Positions 1-8,192 of a DNA stretch of 20,709 nucleotides are shown piece after piece. The notes under the pieces were generated by a model, which was given only the letters and a program-made list of their open reading frames with translations, was not told the DNA's origin and ran no database searches. This DNA is from Mollicutes bacterium (GTDB taxonomy: Bacteria > Bacillota_I > Bacilli_A > Izemoplasmatales > Izemoplasmataceae): positions 1 to 20,709 of the forward strand of contig PWHD01000003.1 of NCBI GenBank assembly GCA_003555335.1. Reading direction: 5' to 3'. Position numbers and translations under genes: made by a program. The stretch's first letter is position 1; each line of letters opens with the position of its first letter.

Positions 1-265
1 CACGCACGATTACAGCAGCATTGTCGTCGAATTTGATATATGAACCATCCTTGCGGCGCACTTCGCGTGCTGTACGGACAATGACGGCTTTGACGATATC
101 GCCTTTTTTGACTTGTCCACCGGGTGTTGCCAGTTTCACTGTCGCGGTGATGACATCACCGATTGATGCATATTTTCTACCGGTTCCGCCAAGAATTTTG
201 ACGGCCAATATTTCTCTAGCGCCGGAATTATCGGCGACTTTCAATCTTGATTCTTGTTGAATCAT
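1..265 (-). CDS. rplN: 50S ribosomal protein L14 (3' end cut by window edge)
   Basis: L14 is a primary-assembly protein of the large subunit, sitting at the interface near L19 and the elongation-factor site. The 88 visible residues begin [17 protein letters not shown], the signature L14 N-terminus, and continue through a [12 protein letters not shown] stretch and a basic [13 protein letters not shown] segment. L14 is usually about 122 aa, so the last third lies outside the window. The start ATG at 263-265 has a GAGGAGG ribosome binding site a few bases upstream. It follows rpsQ by about 28 nt in the standard S10 operon order. Identification is by direct recognition of the conserved N-terminus. 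Confidence 0.97.
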   Translation of the reverse strand, partial: MIQQESRLKVADNSGAREILAVKILGGTGRKYASIGDVITATVKLATPGGQVKKGDIVKAVIVRTAREVRRKDGSYIKFDDNAAVIVR

Positions 266-293
266 CCTAAAGAACCTCCTCTTTTAAGCTCTT

Positions 294-554
294 CTAAACG
301 AGAACCTTACTCTCTACGATTTCAAGCAAGCGGAACTTCTTTGTCTTTGACAATGGTCGTGTTTCCATAATCCTGACAACATCTCCAACCTTGGCTTGAT
401 TGTTTTCATCATGTGCAGCAAATTTCTTGGTATGCTTCACACGTTTCCCATATTTAGGGTGTTTGATATAGTTTTCAACCATAACCGAAATGGTTTTGTC
501 CGAGTTGCTTGCAACAACGGTTCCAGTCACGACTTTACGATCATTACGTTCCAT
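294..554 (-). CDS. rpsQ: 30S ribosomal protein S17
   Basis: S17 is a 16S rRNA-binding OB-fold protein of the small subunit. The 86-aa product starts [20 protein letters not shown] and carries the family's [19 protein letters not shown] and [17 protein letters not shown] motifs, so it is complete and of normal length. The ATG at 552-554 is preceded by GAGAGGAG. It lies 17 nt after rpmC and ends in TAG just before the rplN ribosome binding site, as in most bacterial S10 operons. Confidence 0.98.
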   Translation of the reverse strand: MERNDRKVVTGTVVASNSDKTISVMVENYIKHPKYGKRVKHTKKFAAHDENNQAKVGDVVRIMETRPLSKTKKFRLLEIVESKVLV

Positions 555-571
555 ACAATTCTCCTCTCGTC

Positions 572-763
572 TTATTTGGCACTGCGCTCGTTCAAAACGG
601 TTTTCATGCGCGCAATGGCCTTCTTAACGTTGCTAATACGAGCTGTGTTTTCAAGTTGACCTGTGGCTTGTTGGAAGCGTAGGTCGAACAATTCTTTTTT
701 GAGTGTCACGATTTCATCGTTGATTTTAGCAGTTTCCATTTCTCTAATTTCATTAGCTTTCAC
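572..763 (-). CDS. rpmC: 50S ribosomal protein L29 (GTG start)
   Basis: L29 is a small helical hairpin protein near the polypeptide exit tunnel. The 63-aa product reads [15 protein letters not shown] and then [23 protein letters not shown], the classic L29 pattern. No ATG is available. Three in-frame GTG codons exist (761-763, 770-772, 773-775). The one at 761-763 is chosen because it gives the canonical (M)KANEIRE N-terminus and has an AGTGGTG-like binding site 6 nt upstream. This start overlaps the 3' end of rplP by 11 nt, so the two are probably translationally coupled. The longer starts would add four residues at most. Confidence 0.93.
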   Translation of the reverse strand: MKANEIREMETAKINDEIVTLKKELFDLRFQQATGQLENTARISNVKKAIARMKTVLNERSAK

Positions 764-1181
764 TAAAATCACCACTTTCTTTCTTGATTACCTTGGTTTT
801 GATCGGCAGTTTGTGCGCTGCAAGACGAAGCGCCTCATTGGCGACTTCCTCGGTGACACCGGCGACTTCCATCACAACGGTACCTTCTTTGACAACTGCG
901 ACAAAACCTTCTGGCGCACCCTTACCGGAGCCCATGCGGACCTCGAGGGGTTTCGCGGTTTTCGCGATGTGCGGGAAGATTCTGATCCAGACTTTCCCTT
1001 GGCGTTTCATGTAACGGTTGACCGCGATACGCGCTGATTCGATCTGACGGCTGGTGATCCATGCCCCATCAAGGGACTGAAGACCGTAGTCACCGAAACT
1101 GACGGTGGTGCCGCCTTTGGCTTTTCCTTCATATGATACGCGATGAGGGCGTCTGTATTTTGTTCTTTTTGGGATTAGCAT
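753..1181 (-). CDS. rplP: 50S ribosomal protein L16
   Basis: L16 contacts the A-site tRNA elbow and 5S rRNA region of the large subunit. The chosen start gives 142 aa beginning [14 protein letters not shown], which is the universal L16 N-terminus. An upstream in-frame start would add 12 residues not found in the family, so it is rejected. Conserved stretches include [21 protein letters not shown] and [10 protein letters not shown], plus a GSGKGAPEG loop. The start codon begins 1 nt after the rpsC stop, and its AAGGGGG binding site lies inside the end of rpsC. The tail, [16 protein letters not shown], is slightly longer than average. Confidence 0.98.
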   Translation of the reverse strand: MLIPKRTKYRRPHRVSYEGKAKGGTTVSFGDYGLQSLDGAWITSRQIESARIAVNRYMKRQGKVWIRIFPHIAKTAKPLEVRMGSGKGAPEGFVAVVKEGTVVMEVAGVTEEVANEALRLAAHKLPIKTKVIKKESGDFSES

Positions 1182-1182
1182 A

Positions 1183-1830
1183 TTAGTTTGCCCCCTTCTT
1201 CTTTGGTAGGATTTCACCTTTGTATATCCAAACTTTCACACCTAGTTTGCCGTAGGTGGTCGTAGCTTCACAGAAGCCATAATCAATGTCCGCACGCAGA
1301 GTATGCAAAGGAACGTTACCTTCACTGTACCCCTCGCTACGTGCCATTTCGGCACCGCCCAAGCGTCCGGAAACCAATGTTTTGCATCCGTTTGCGCCAC
1401 TTCGCATGGCACGTTGGATCGCCATTTTCTGTGTACGTCTGAATGAGGCGCGGTTTTCTAACTGACGCGCGATCGAATCGGAAACCAGTTTAGCATCGAG
1501 CTCTGGTTTTTTGATTTCGACAACATTCAGGATAATCTTTTTGTTGGTCAGTTCTTTGAGTTTGTCAACAACCTGGTTCTTGACTGAACCTTCACGGCCG
1601 ATAACCATCCCGGGTTTGGCGGTGTGGACGGTGATGACAATTCTATTCTTCAAGCGCTCGATTTCAATTCTGCTGACAGCGGAATTGACATAGAGCTCGT
1701 CAAGTAATTCACGGATTTTTATGTCTTCATGCAGTAAGTCTGCGACTTCGTTCTTATCTGCATACCAACGAGAATCCCAATCTCTAATAATTCCAATTCG
1801 TAGTCCGACTGGATTTACTTTTTGACCCAT
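1183..1830 (-). CDS. rpsC: 30S ribosomal protein S3
   Basis: S3 sits at the mRNA entry channel of the small subunit and has mRNA helicase activity together with S4 and S5. The 215-aa product starts [14 protein letters not shown]. An upstream start 12 residues earlier is rejected because the family begins at MGQK and an AAAGGAGGG site lies directly upstream of this ATG. A KH-type RNA-binding segment is visible ([18 protein letters not shown]), followed by the C-terminal S3 domain ([26 protein letters not shown]). The gene lies 13 nt from rplV within the S10 operon. Confidence 0.98.
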   Translation of the reverse strand: MGQKVNPVGLRIGIIRDWDSRWYADKNEVADLLHEDIKIRELLDELYVNSAVSRIEIERLKNRIVITVHTAKPGMVIGREGSVKNQVVDKLKELTNKKIILNVVEIKKPELDAKLVSDSIARQLENRASFRRTQKMAIQRAMRSGANGCKTLVSGRLGGAEMARSEGYSEGNVPLHTLRADIDYGFCEATTTYGKLGVKVWIYKGEILPKKKGAN

Positions 1831-1843
1831 TAGATTCCCTCCT

Positions 1844-2179
1844 TTACTCTTTTTCAGCCACAACAATGGTTGTGTGACTGGTTCTTTTTAAGATTTGTGT
1901 TGCTCTACCTTGTGCGCGGGGTCTGATACGTTTCAAAGTCGGCCCCTCGCCAACGAAGACTTCCTTGATATATAGGTTTTCAATATCCATATTATAGTTG
2001 TGTTCTGCGTTTGCAACAGCTGATTTAAGAATCTTCTCAACTACCGGTGCGGCGGCTTTTGGCGTATGTTTCAAGATCGCAAATGCCTCGCCGACATCTT
2101 TGCCCCGGATTAAATCGATCACTAACTGGACTTTGCGAGAAGAGATGCGGACTGTTTTCGCTTGTGCTCTAGCTTCCAT
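1844..2179 (-). CDS. rplV: 50S ribosomal protein L22
   Basis: L22 lines the peptide exit tunnel with a long beta-hairpin. The product is 111 aa, the usual size, starting [20 protein letters not shown] and carrying [16 protein letters not shown]. Near the C-terminus it has the hairpin segment [18 protein letters not shown], the tip region where macrolide resistance changes occur in other bacteria. The ATG at 2177-2179 is preceded by GAGGAGG. It lies between rpsS and rpsC in normal order. No insertion or deletion in the hairpin is obvious. Confidence 0.98.
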   Translation of the reverse strand: MEARAQAKTVRISSRKVQLVIDLIRGKDVGEAFAILKHTPKAAAPVVEKILKSAVANAEHNYNMDIENLYIKEVFVGEGPTLKRIRPRAQGRATQILKRTSHTTIVVAEKE

Positions 2180-2190
2180 AATATCCTCCT

Positions 2191-2469
2191 CTACTTTCTG
2201 ACGGCTTTCTTGTCTTTTGTATGTCCTCGGTAAGTTCTAGTAGGAGCGAACTCTCCTAATTTATGGCCGACCATGTCTTCGGTAACGTATACAGGGACAT
2301 GTTCCTTACCGTTGTAAACCGCGATGGTGTGTCCTACGAACTGCGGGAAAATGGTAGAACGTCTGGACCATGTCTGGATTACTTTTTTCTTGCTTTCTTG
2401 GTTCATTTTTTCAACTTTGTTCATCAGGTGGTCGTCGCAAAACGGCCCCTTCTTAACGGAACGTGGCAT
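2191..2469 (-). CDS. rpsS: 30S ribosomal protein S19
   Basis: S19 forms a complex with S13 in the head of the small subunit and contacts tRNA. The 92-aa product has the invariant start [15 protein letters not shown] and the core motifs [22 protein letters not shown] and [17 protein letters not shown]. It is complete and of usual length. An AAAGGAGGA site precedes the ATG at 2467-2469, and the gene is 17 nt downstream of rplB. Confidence 0.98.
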   Translation of the reverse strand: MPRSVKKGPFCDDHLMNKVEKMNQESKKKVIQTWSRRSTIFPQFVGHTIAVYNGKEHVPVYVTEDMVGHKLGEFAPTRTYRGHTKDKKAVRK

Positions 2470-2486
2470 ATATGAGTTCCTCCTTT

Positions 2487-3317
2487 CTATTTCTTCTTGC
2501 GTCTTACGATAAGACGGCTGCTAGCTTTTTTCTTCTTACGGGTCTTAAGACCGAGGGTTTTCTTGCCCCATGGGGACATCGGTGATTTGAGTCCGATCGG
2601 CTGACGTCCCTCACCACCACCGTGGGGGTGGTCGGTTGGGTTCATGACTGAACCGCGGACGGTTGGTTTGATACCCTTGTGGCGGTTACGGCCCGCTTTA
2701 CCGATATTGACGAGTTCGTGGTCTTCGTTGCCGACCTCGCCGATGGTCGCGCGGCAGGTTCCCAGGATTCTTCTCACTTCACCTGAAGCGAGTTTGACCA
2801 GGACATACTTGTCCTCACGGCCGAGAATCTGGGCGCGTGCGCCGGCTGAACGAACAAGCTGTCCGCCTTTTTCCGGAGTCAGTTCCACGTTGTGGATAAT
2901 GGTACCAACCGGAATCGTTTTGAGTGTTTTGGCGTTTCCGATACGGATGTCGGCTTTCTCGCCGGATTCGATTGTCATTCCTACTTTGATGCCCTTGGGT
3001 GCGATGATATAGCGTTTTTCGCCATCCGCATAGTTGATAAGGGCGATGTTCGCACTTCTGTTGGGATCGTACTCGATGGTCGCGACGCGGCCCGGTACAT
3101 CGTCTTTGTTTCGTTTGAAATCGATGATGCGGTATTTTCTCTTTGCGCCACCACCATGATGGCGTACGGTGATTTTTCCTTGATTGTTCCTACCCGATCT
3201 CTTGCTCAGGCTCACGAGCAGGGATTTCTCAGGCTCGGCGGAAGTGATTTCGGAAAAATCCAGACTGGTCATATGTCTACGACCGTTTGTGGTCGGTTTA
3301 TATTTCTTTAAAGCCAT
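2487..3317 (-). CDS. rplB: 50S ribosomal protein L2
   Basis: L2 binds 23S rRNA near the peptidyl transferase centre and is needed for subunit association. The 276-aa product has normal length. It starts [17 protein letters not shown] and ends in the hallmark region [17 protein letters not shown], whose first conserved His is linked to peptidyl transfer in the family, followed by [20 protein letters not shown] strong AAGGAGG site precedes the ATG. It follows rplW by 28 nt in the S10 operon. The lysine-rich C-terminus is typical. Confidence 0.98.
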   Translation of the reverse strand: MALKKYKPTTNGRRHMTSLDFSEITSAEPEKSLLVSLSKRSGRNNQGKITVRHHGGGAKRKYRIIDFKRNKDDVPGRVATIEYDPNRSANIALINYADGEKRYIIAPKGIKVGMTIESGEKADIRIGNAKTLKTIPVGTIIHNVELTPEKGGQLVRSAGARAQILGREDKYVLVKLASGEVRRILGTCRATIGEVGNEDHELVNIGKAGRNRHKGIKPTVRGSVMNPTDHPHGGGEGRQPIGLKSPMSPWGKKTLGLKTRKKKKASSRLIVRRKKK

Positions 3318-3345
3318 TACGGTAACCTCCTTCTTCGTTGGTTAA

Positions 3346-3630
3346 TTAAGATGAGAATATCTCGATTTTGTCGTCTTCCGAGAGGGTCACAATTGCTTTT
3401 GTAACCTGGTTTTTATACCCTTCATAGCGGCCGACTCGTTTCTTTTTCGGTTTCGCGTTGATAACATTGACGCTCAGCACGTTGACATCGAAGAGCTCTT
3501 CGACTGCTTTTTTGATTTGAATCTTGTTCGCGCGCTTGTCGACGGAAAAGGTGTACTTGTTTCCGCTTTCGACAAGTTGCATGCTCTTTTCAGTGATGAT
3601 AGGGCGCTTAATAATTTCTGAAGCTAACAT
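3346..3630 (-). CDS. rplW: 50S ribosomal protein L23
   Basis: L23 sits at the tunnel exit and is the docking point for trigger factor and SRP. The 94-aa product begins [17 protein letters not shown] and contains [24 protein letters not shown] and [17 protein letters not shown], all canonical. The ATG overlaps the rplD stop by one base (TAATG), with an AGGAGGTG site inside the end of rplD, so translation is coupled to L4. Confidence 0.98.
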   Translation of the reverse strand: MLASEIIKRPIITEKSMQLVESGNKYTFSVDKRANKIQIKKAVEELFDVNVLSVNVINAKPKKKRVGRYEGYKNQVTKAIVTLSEDDKIEIFSS

Positions 3631-4253
3631 TATGCAAGCACCTCCTCATAATTTTTGACGGCTTCCTCGGTCGTGAGCAGGACAGTGCTGTTCATGATGT
3701 CATAGACACTGGCCTGAGAGACTGTGGATACTGTCACGTTCGGGATGTTTCTGCTTGAGAGTTCGACATTCGAATCTTTTTCAAGAAGAATGATCAAGAC
3801 CTTGTCGGTCACTTTCAAATTGTTCAGGACTTCCACCATCGTCTTTGTTCTAGGTGCGTCGATTGAAAATCCGTCGAGAACGAGCAGGCTTTCATCGGTG
3901 ACTTTCAAAGACAGGGCGGATTTCAAAGCCAGCTTTCTGACTTTACGATTGACTTTCAGTGTGTAATCGCGGGGGCTCGGTCCGAATACAACGCCGCCGC
4001 CGACCCACTGTGGTGAGCGGATCGACCCTTGACGGGCACGTCCGGTTCCTTTTTGACGCCATGGTTTGCGTCCACCGCCGCGGACTTCGGTGCGAGTTTT
4101 CACTTTGTGTGTGCCTTGGCGTTTGTTTGCGCGTATTGCTTTGACAACGTCATAGAGAGCTTGTTGATTCGGCTCGATGCCGAACACTTTATCTTCTAAG
4201 TTGACTTCGCCAACATTTTGTCCACTTTGATTTAACAATGCTACTTTTGGCAT
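3630..4253 (-). CDS. rplD: 50S ribosomal protein L4
   Basis: L4 binds 23S rRNA and reaches into the exit tunnel. In gamma-proteobacteria it also represses its own operon, which is not established for this lineage. The 207-aa product has the family-typical tunnel loop, with [23 protein letters not shown] around residues 60-85, then [17 protein letters not shown]. The start [11 protein letters not shown] and an AAAGGAGG site at the ATG are clear. It lies between rplC and rplW, sharing one base with rplW. Confidence 0.98.
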   Translation of the reverse strand: MPKVALLNQSGQNVGEVNLEDKVFGIEPNQQALYDVVKAIRANKRQGTHKVKTRTEVRGGGRKPWRQKGTGRARQGSIRSPQWVGGGVVFGPSPRDYTLKVNRKVRKLALKSALSLKVTDESLLVLDGFSIDAPRTKTMVEVLNNLKVTDKVLIILLEKDSNVELSSRNIPNVTVSTVSQASVYDIMNSTVLLTTEEAVKNYEEVLA

Positions 4254-4280
4254 TTCAAATCCTCCTTTCAGGTCTTAAAC

Positions 4281-4985
4281 TTAAGATTCTTCTTTCGTGG
4301 TCTGTTCTGTTTCGGTTTCTTTTTTGATGAAATCCTCAGGGTTCAACGGATCGATCGCGGCTTGTTTGATTGCGCGATAGACAGTGACGAGACTTTTTTT
4401 CGCTCCAGGGACGTTGCCCTTGACAAGAAGCAGATTCCTCGTCGAGTCGACCTTGACGATTTCCAGATTTTGAATGGTTACGGTTTCAGCCCCCATATGT
4501 CCAGGGAGTTTCTTACCCTTTCTGACATGGTTGGGATCGATAGGCCCCATCGAGCCAGGACCCCTATGATAGTGAGAACCGTGTGACATTGGTCCGCGGC
4601 TTTGATTATGTCGTTTGATCGAACCTTGGAACCCTTTACCTTTGCTGGTTCCGGTGACATCGACAACCTCACCGTCTTCGAATATATCTACTCTGATCTC
4701 CTGACCTACATCGAAATTGCTCATTTCTTTACCGGCAATTTCCTTAACGTAGCGCTTAGGGTTAGAGTTCGATTTCGCGAAATGTCCTAGTTCAGGCTTA
4801 TTCGCCAAATTGGTACGCTTGTCTTTGTAGCCTAGCTGCAAAGCTTCGTAACCGTCACTTTCAATTGTTTTCTTTTGCAGAACAACGTTAGGCTCACAAC
4901 TGATTACCGTCACAGGGACTAATCTACCTGCATCATCAAAAATTTGTGTCATTCCTACTTTTGTTCCTAAGATACCTTTGGCCAT
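4281..4985 (-). CDS. rplC: 50S ribosomal protein L3, with acidic C-terminal tail
   Basis: L3 is an early assembly protein reaching toward the peptidyl transferase centre. The product is 234 aa, beginning [18 protein letters not shown]. It holds the signature loop [15 protein letters not shown] and [17 protein letters not shown] around residues 113-145, plus [17 protein letters not shown]. After the normal L3 end there is a Glu/Thr/Lys-rich extension of about 20 residues ([19 protein letters not shown]). That makes it longer than the roughly 205-210 aa of many homologues; its role is unknown. An AGGAGGTG site precedes the ATG. Confidence 0.98.
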   Translation of the reverse strand: MAKGILGTKVGMTQIFDDAGRLVPVTVISCEPNVVLQKKTIESDGYEALQLGYKDKRTNLANKPELGHFAKSNSNPKRYVKEIAGKEMSNFDVGQEIRVDIFEDGEVVDVTGTSKGKGFQGSIKRHNQSRGPMSHGSHYHRGPGSMGPIDPNHVRKGKKLPGHMGAETVTIQNLEIVKVDSTRNLLLVKGNVPGAKKSLVTVYRAIKQAAIDPLNPEDFIKKETETEQTTKEES

Positions 4986-5001
4986 GAGTACACCTCCTAA
5001 A

Positions 5002-5307
5002 TTATTTTAAAATGATATCGACGCCGGATGGTAAATCCAGATGCATCAAACTGTCGATTGTCTGTGGATTGGGATCCACAATATCAATCAGGCGTTTGTG
5101 CGTTCTTCTTTCGAACTGTTCACGAGATGTCTTGTTAACGTGGACGCTACGCAAGATGGTGAACACCTCTTTTTCAGTTGGTAACGGGATAGGGCCAGAA
5201 ATCTTTGAGCCTGTCTTCTTCACCGTGTCAACAATTTTCTTTGCCGATTGATCGAGTAGTCTGTGATCATACGATTTCAATCGGATCCTAATGTTTTGAT
5301 TCGCCAT
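5002..5307 (-). CDS. rpsJ: 30S ribosomal protein S10 / NusE, first gene of the S10 operon
   Basis: S10 is a head protein of the small subunit and, as NusE, a transcription antitermination factor that binds NusB. The 101-aa product begins [21 protein letters not shown], then has the [22 protein letters not shown] loop and ends [11 protein letters not shown]; all are conserved. AAAGGAGG precedes the ATG at 5305-5307. As the operon's first gene it follows a leader of about 130 nt with candidate hairpins, and a terminator for the upstream unit lies further back. The whole gene set down to rplN is probably one transcript. Confidence 0.98.
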   Translation of the reverse strand: MANQNIRIRLKSYDHRLLDQSAKKIVDTVKKTGSKISGPIPLPTEKEVFTILRSVHVNKTSREQFERRTHKRLIDIVDPNPQTIDSLMHLDLPSGVDIILK

Positions 5308-5364
5308 GAAAAGTTCCTCCTTTCGCCTACAATCAATGTATAGACTTGCTCCGCGGAAATTTCT

Positions 5365-5402
5365 TTAACACACTGTCAAGACAACGCCTATCGGTGTGTC
5401 AA
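5365..5402 (-). promoter_or_regulatory. Candidate stem-loop in the S10 operon leader
   Basis: On the minus strand TTGACACAC (5394-5402) can pair with GTGTGTTAA (5365-5373): nine base pairs including one G-U, around a loop of about 20 nt. It lies 58 nt upstream of the rpsJ start in a 130-nt leader. Autogenous or antitermination control is plausible for a ribosomal operon, but no ligand protein can be named from this sequence. The position in an untranslated leader and the pairing are seen; the role is inferred. Confidence 0.4.
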
Positions 5403-5423
5403 CAACCTCCCACTTCACAGCCG

Positions 5424-5439
5424 GACTTTCTTCAAAGTC
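5424..5439 (-). promoter_or_regulatory. Small tetraloop hairpin near the 5' end of the S10 leader
   Basis: GACTTT and AAAGTC form a perfect 6-bp stem around a GAAG loop on the minus strand. It sits just after the candidate promoter, where it would protect or pace the 5' end of the transcript. There is no U-run after it, so it is not a terminator. The function is inferred only. Confidence 0.35.
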
Positions 5440-5672
5440 TATGATATGTTAACAAAAAAAAAGACCCATTGCAAGTCTTTTATTTGGGTTTTTTTATTTT
5501 CAGGGTTGGTCCAGGATTCAACATTTTTCCGTTTAGCCTTTGACATCTCTACTAGGCGCACAAGAGGATTCTTGGTTTTATGCCCTTTTGTCATGCGTTT
5601 CAGTAAATAACGGAATTGATCACAATGGCAATGTGTTTTTGTCCTTTTCTTGAGCACTCGGGACGTGACCAA
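5439..5672 (-). CDS. Doubtful small ORF spanning the terminator (77 aa, basic)
   Basis: This ORF begins with TTG at 5670-5672 and has an AGGACAGGA stretch upstream that could serve as a weak binding site, 13 nt after the HD-protein stop. The predicted product is basic, with a Cys-x-Cys pair in THCHCDQFRYLLKR and a KTKNPLVRLVEMSKAKRK segment; I do not recognise a family. Against it, the last 15 or so codons run through the terminator stem and its T-run, giving a WVFFF tail. It may be the end of a decayed gene or a chance ORF. If real, it would be the third gene of the HD-protein unit. Confidence 0.25.
   Translation of the reverse strand: MVTSRVLKKRTKTHCHCDQFRYLLKRMTKGHKTKNPLVRLVEMSKAKRKNVESWTNPENKKTQIKDLQWVFFFVNIS
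5441..5474 (-). promoter_or_regulatory. Candidate promoter for the S10 operon
   Basis: On the minus strand TTGCAA (5469-5474) and TAACAT (5446-5451) are 17 nt apart, each matching 4 of 6 consensus bases. An alternative -10, TATCAT, lies at 5441-5446. The -35 box falls inside the loop of the upstream terminator. The match is weak, but this is the only reasonably spaced pair upstream of the leader hairpins. Confidence 0.3.
5452..5483 (-). terminator. Terminator between the HD-protein unit and the S10 operon
   Basis: On the minus strand AAAAGAC, a 9-nt loop and GTCTTTT form a 7-bp stem followed at once by a run of T residues, a textbook intrinsic terminator. It would end the PF06541/HD-protein transcript about 200 nt past the HD stop. 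The reverse strand also has the stem and a T-rich tail (5491-5500), so it could act in both directions. Confidence 0.7.
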
Positions 5673-5685
5673 TTCGTATCCTGTC

Positions 5686-6204
5686 CTAATACTCGATTTT
5701 CGTTTTCACAAAATCAAGCAGATCCATTTGTGTCTTTGTGAGCGGTCTGAAATATTCCCTGAAAGTGATGTAGTTATCCATGATGTTCACAAGCCAGCTT
5801 TCCAGGTAAACCGGAGGTTTAATGTTAAGTGGGAACATGTGTCTTAAGATGATATCGGTTTCCTTCTCATCCAGTTCAAAAAAGAAATCAGCGTTTGCAT
5901 GCGCTTCCGCCGCGTGAGTGAAACCGTGCTTCTTAAAGAGGGATGATTGTCTGATTTTCCCCTCGACGTGCCAGTCGTACAGGAAAAAATCATGTAAAAG
6001 TGCTCCCCGGACAATACCGGTGGGGTCTAGTCCAAGTTTTTTCGCAGCCCGGTATGATTCAAACGCCACGATCACCGCATGATCAAAAACACTTGTCTCA
6101 TCATGGTGATAGAAGTCTTTTTGTGTCTTATACATAGGATGAGCGATGATTTCCTCGGCAATCTCAAAAAAAGCCTGAAAATTTTCATCTTTCACTGTCA
6201 TCAT
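5686..6204 (-). CDS. HD-domain protein (predicted metal-dependent phosphohydrolase)
   Basis: The 172-aa product is a small single-domain HD protein. Visible candidate metal ligands are H33/H34 and H42 (HHDETSVFDHAV), the HD doublet H71-D72 (ALLHDFFLYDW), H122 in RHMFPLN and D143 in IMDNY, in the order expected for HD hydrolases. Family members split phosphate esters such as nucleotides, but the substrate here is not predictable. It overlaps the 3' end of the upstream membrane-protein gene, so the two are co-transcribed. The start is ambiguous: ATG at 6202-6204 or 6199-6201, GTG at 6211-6213, or GTG at 6193-6195, which has the best-spaced AAGGA. Confidence 0.85.
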   Translation of the reverse strand: MMTVKDENFQAFFEIAEEIIAHPMYKTQKDFYHHDETSVFDHAVIVAFESYRAAKKLGLDPTGIVRGALLHDFFLYDWHVEGKIRQSSLFKKHGFTHAAEAHANADFFFELDEKETDIILRHMFPLNIKPPVYLESWLVNIMDNYITFREYFRPLTKTQMDLLDFVKTKIEY

Positions 6205-7054
6205 CCTTGTCACGTTTTTTCAAACCGATCTTCATTTTGGGGAAAGCCTTATAAAGACGGCTTTCTGTGATGCGGTTCGCAACATTCTTAAGTGAGTTGA
6301 ACTCTTTTTTCGTCTCTTTCCTTCTTATTGAGGACATGTAGGCTTTGAGTTGATCGACCCGGGACTTGATGTTGCTGATTCTTTCATCATTTCTGATTCC
6401 AAAAAGTACGTTGCTCAAAGTGTCCTTAAATCCTCGGAAGCGTTCATTTTCAGTTGTTTTACGGAATTCTTCCGCTTCTTTTTCCAGCCTTTCGGCACGG
6501 GTTTTGAGTTCTTGAAGCATTGTTTTGAAGTTGATAAGGGTAATCAGGGTGAACACATAATCGATTGCGAGCACAATCAGAAGTGAAATCGTCAATGTGT
6601 AGGCAATCGTTTCATCCAGAGCGTCAAGCGCGGGAACGACAAACGGATGATGAACGAACGTGAATGCGGCGGTTCCCAAGGCACCCCAGATTAGTGAATA
6701 ACGCAGGCAGACGTAGCCTTTGTAGTTGAATTTCTCTTCTGAGTAGTCCCACCAGCGCGCATCAAATAAATGATAAAGGGCGGCGCCACCGATAAACTCA
6801 AGCAGGGTCGACAATACTGTGATGAAAACAAAAACAACAAGTAGGTACATAGGACTGCCCAGTGTGAAATCCTGAAACAGAAATTCTCCTGCCAGATGTA
6901 AAAATACCATGCTTATGCCGTAAATCGGGACAAGTGGAGAATTTAGAAATCCTCTGTTCACGAAACGTTTATGCTTACGCGCATGATAAAGGACTTCAAT
7001 AATCCATCCAATGAATGCATAGGCAAAAAACATCAGAATTACTTGCACAATCAT
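6185..7054 (-). CDS. PF06541-type membrane protein (putative ABC-transporter type IV family) with coiled-coil tail
   Basis: The N-terminal 170 residues hold about five hydrophobic segments (roughly 2-22, 43-62, 68-95, 115-140 and 150-172). They carry the family motifs GWIIEVLYH, RGFLNSPLVPIYG, LEFIGGAALYHLF and ARWWDYSEEKFNYKGYVCLRYSLIWG. The remaining 115 or so residues are highly charged and likely helical (KTRAERLEKEAEEFRK), ending in a basic-acidic cytosolic tail. Despite the family name, its biochemical role is not established, and no ABC ATPase is adjacent. An extended -10 promoter and AGGAG site precede it. Start choice is uncertain between GTG 7057, ATG 7054 and GTG 7048; the last has the best ribosome-site spacing. 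Confidence 0.88.
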   Translation of the reverse strand: MIVQVILMFFAYAFIGWIIEVLYHARKHKRFVNRGFLNSPLVPIYGISMVFLHLAGEFLFQDFTLGSPMYLLVVFVFITVLSTLLEFIGGAALYHLFDARWWDYSEEKFNYKGYVCLRYSLIWGALGTAAFTFVHHPFVVPALDALDETIAYTLTISLLIVLAIDYVFTLITLINFKTMLQELKTRAERLEKEAEEFRKTTENERFRGFKDTLSNVLFGIRNDERISNIKSRVDQLKAYMSSIRRKETKKEFNSLKNVANRITESRLYKAFPKMKIGLKKRDKDDDSER

Positions 7055-7071
7055 CACTCCTGTTATGAAAT

Positions 7072-7100
7072 ATTATACCATTCTCCGTTCCTAACACATA
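7072..7100 (-). promoter_or_regulatory. Extended -10 promoter for the PF06541/HD-protein unit
   Basis: Minus-strand TGGTATAAT (TATAAT at 7072-7077) is a perfect -10 with the TGn extension. The -35 position, 17 nt upstream (TATGTG, 7095-7100), is weak, as expected for extended -10 promoters. The box lies about 17 nt before the ATG at 7054 and just after the arginine-operon terminator. Confidence 0.65.
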
Positions 7101-7108
7101 GTATTTTG

Positions 7109-7149
7109 TTATTATAAAAGCGTCTGCCTGGTGATCATGCAGACGCTTT
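7109..7149 (-). terminator. Terminator of the ornithine/arginine operon
   Basis: A perfect 11-bp stem, AAAGCGTCTGC pairing with GCAGACGCTTT (7117-7127 with 7139-7149), encloses an 11-nt loop and is followed on the minus strand by TTTTATAAT. It lies 22 nt past the argF stop. The T tail is short, but the stem is strong. Confidence 0.8.
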
Positions 7150-7170
7150 CAATTAATTAAAGACGAGGTT

Positions 7171-8187
7171 TCAGTAGTCGTTGCTCATCGTCGCCAGCAT
7201 GACCGCCTTGATGGTATGAAGACGGTTCTCCGCTTCTTCGAAGACCTTGCTCTGTTCGGACTCGATGACCTCGTCAGTCACTTCCATCTCACCATTTTTC
7301 ACCTGAGGATACTCGCTGTGGAATGCCTCGGCGATCTGGGCGCCGATTTCGGTATCCTTACCGTGGAAAGCAGGCAGGCAGTGCATGAAGATAGCCGCTT
7401 TGTCCGCGTTCTCCATCAGTGCCTTATCCACCTGATAATCAACGAGCTCACCTATCCGTGAACGCCAGACTTCCTTATGCTCGCCCATGGATACCCACAC
7501 ATCCGTGTAGATGACATCCGCACCTTTGGTGCCTTCCCATTTGTCCTCGGTTAACGCGATGGTCGACCCGGTTTCCTTAGCGATGGTGCGACAGTGGTCG
7601 ATCAGACCTTTTTCGGGCCAGAGATTTTTCGGGGCAACACCGGTGAAGTTGAGACCGAGTTTGGCGGCACCGATCATGAGGCTGTTCCCCATATTGTTTC
7701 GGGCGTCGCCCACGTAGGTGAAATTGATTCCTTCCAGTTTATCAAAGTGTTCCTTGATGGTGAGAAAATCCGCAAGAATCTGTGTCGGATGATAGAGGTC
7801 CGTCAACCCGTTCCATACCGGCACACCGGCAAAAGCTGCCAGTTGTTCGGCATCCTGATGCAGATAACCGCGGAACTGAATTCCGTCATACATCCTTCCG
7901 AGCACACGGGCGGTATCCTTGATTGACTCCTTCTTACCCATCTGAGAACCGCTAGGACCCAGATAGGTCACACCCATCCCTAGATCGTAGGCGCCGGCTT
8001 CAAAAGCGCACCGGGTTCTTGTCGAATCCTTTTGAAAGAGAAGCACAACGTTTTTGCCCATGAGAAACTGATGGGGTCTGCCCTCTTTTTTGTCATTTTT
8101 TAGTTTCAGTGACAGTTCAATCAGGTGAAGAATCTCTTCTTTGTTGAAATCAAGCAGTGTGATGAAGTTTCTACCTTTTAAGTTCAT
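7171..8187 (-). CDS. argF/arcB: Ornithine carbamoyltransferase (probably catabolic)
   Basis: This cytoplasmic enzyme interconverts citrulline plus phosphate and ornithine plus carbamoyl phosphate. The 338-aa product carries the carbamoyl-phosphate motif STRTR (55-59), HPTQ, the ornithine-binding SMGE loop (VWVSMGEH) and HCLPAFH (269-275), so the active site looks complete. The start [14 protein letters not shown] has AAAGGAGTG upstream; a longer form with 17 extra residues is rejected because it would run into arcA. It is the last gene of the operon, 5 nt after arcA. Co-transcription with arginine deiminase and ornithine-degrading genes points to the breakdown direction, making ornithine. Sequence alone does not rule out a biosynthetic role. 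No carbamate kinase gene follows. Confidence 0.97.
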   Translation of the reverse strand: MNLKGRNFITLLDFNKEEILHLIELSLKLKNDKKEGRPHQFLMGKNVVLLFQKDSTRTRCAFEAGAYDLGMGVTYLGPSGSQMGKKESIKDTARVLGRMYDGIQFRGYLHQDAEQLAAFAGVPVWNGLTDLYHPTQILADFLTIKEHFDKLEGINFTYVGDARNNMGNSLMIGAAKLGLNFTGVAPKNLWPEKGLIDHCRTIAKETGSTIALTEDKWEGTKGADVIYTDVWVSMGEHKEVWRSRIGELVDYQVDKALMENADKAAIFMHCLPAFHGKDTEIGAQIAEAFHSEYPQVKNGEMEVTDEVIESEQSKVFEEAENRLHTIKAVMLATMSNDY

Positions 8188-8192
8188 TATGT

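Noticed and set aside
1182..1217. Upstream extension of rplP (and similar extensions of rpsC, argF and ord)
   Set aside because: The longer N-termini do not match the families, lack binding sites, and overlap the preceding gene or promoter. The conserved starts have good ribosome sites.
5374..5402. Two TTGACA hexamers on the minus strand as -35 boxes for rpsJ
   Set aside because: 17 nt downstream of them lie TTGACA and CCGCGG, with no -10 like TATAAT. The repeats are explained better by the leader stem.
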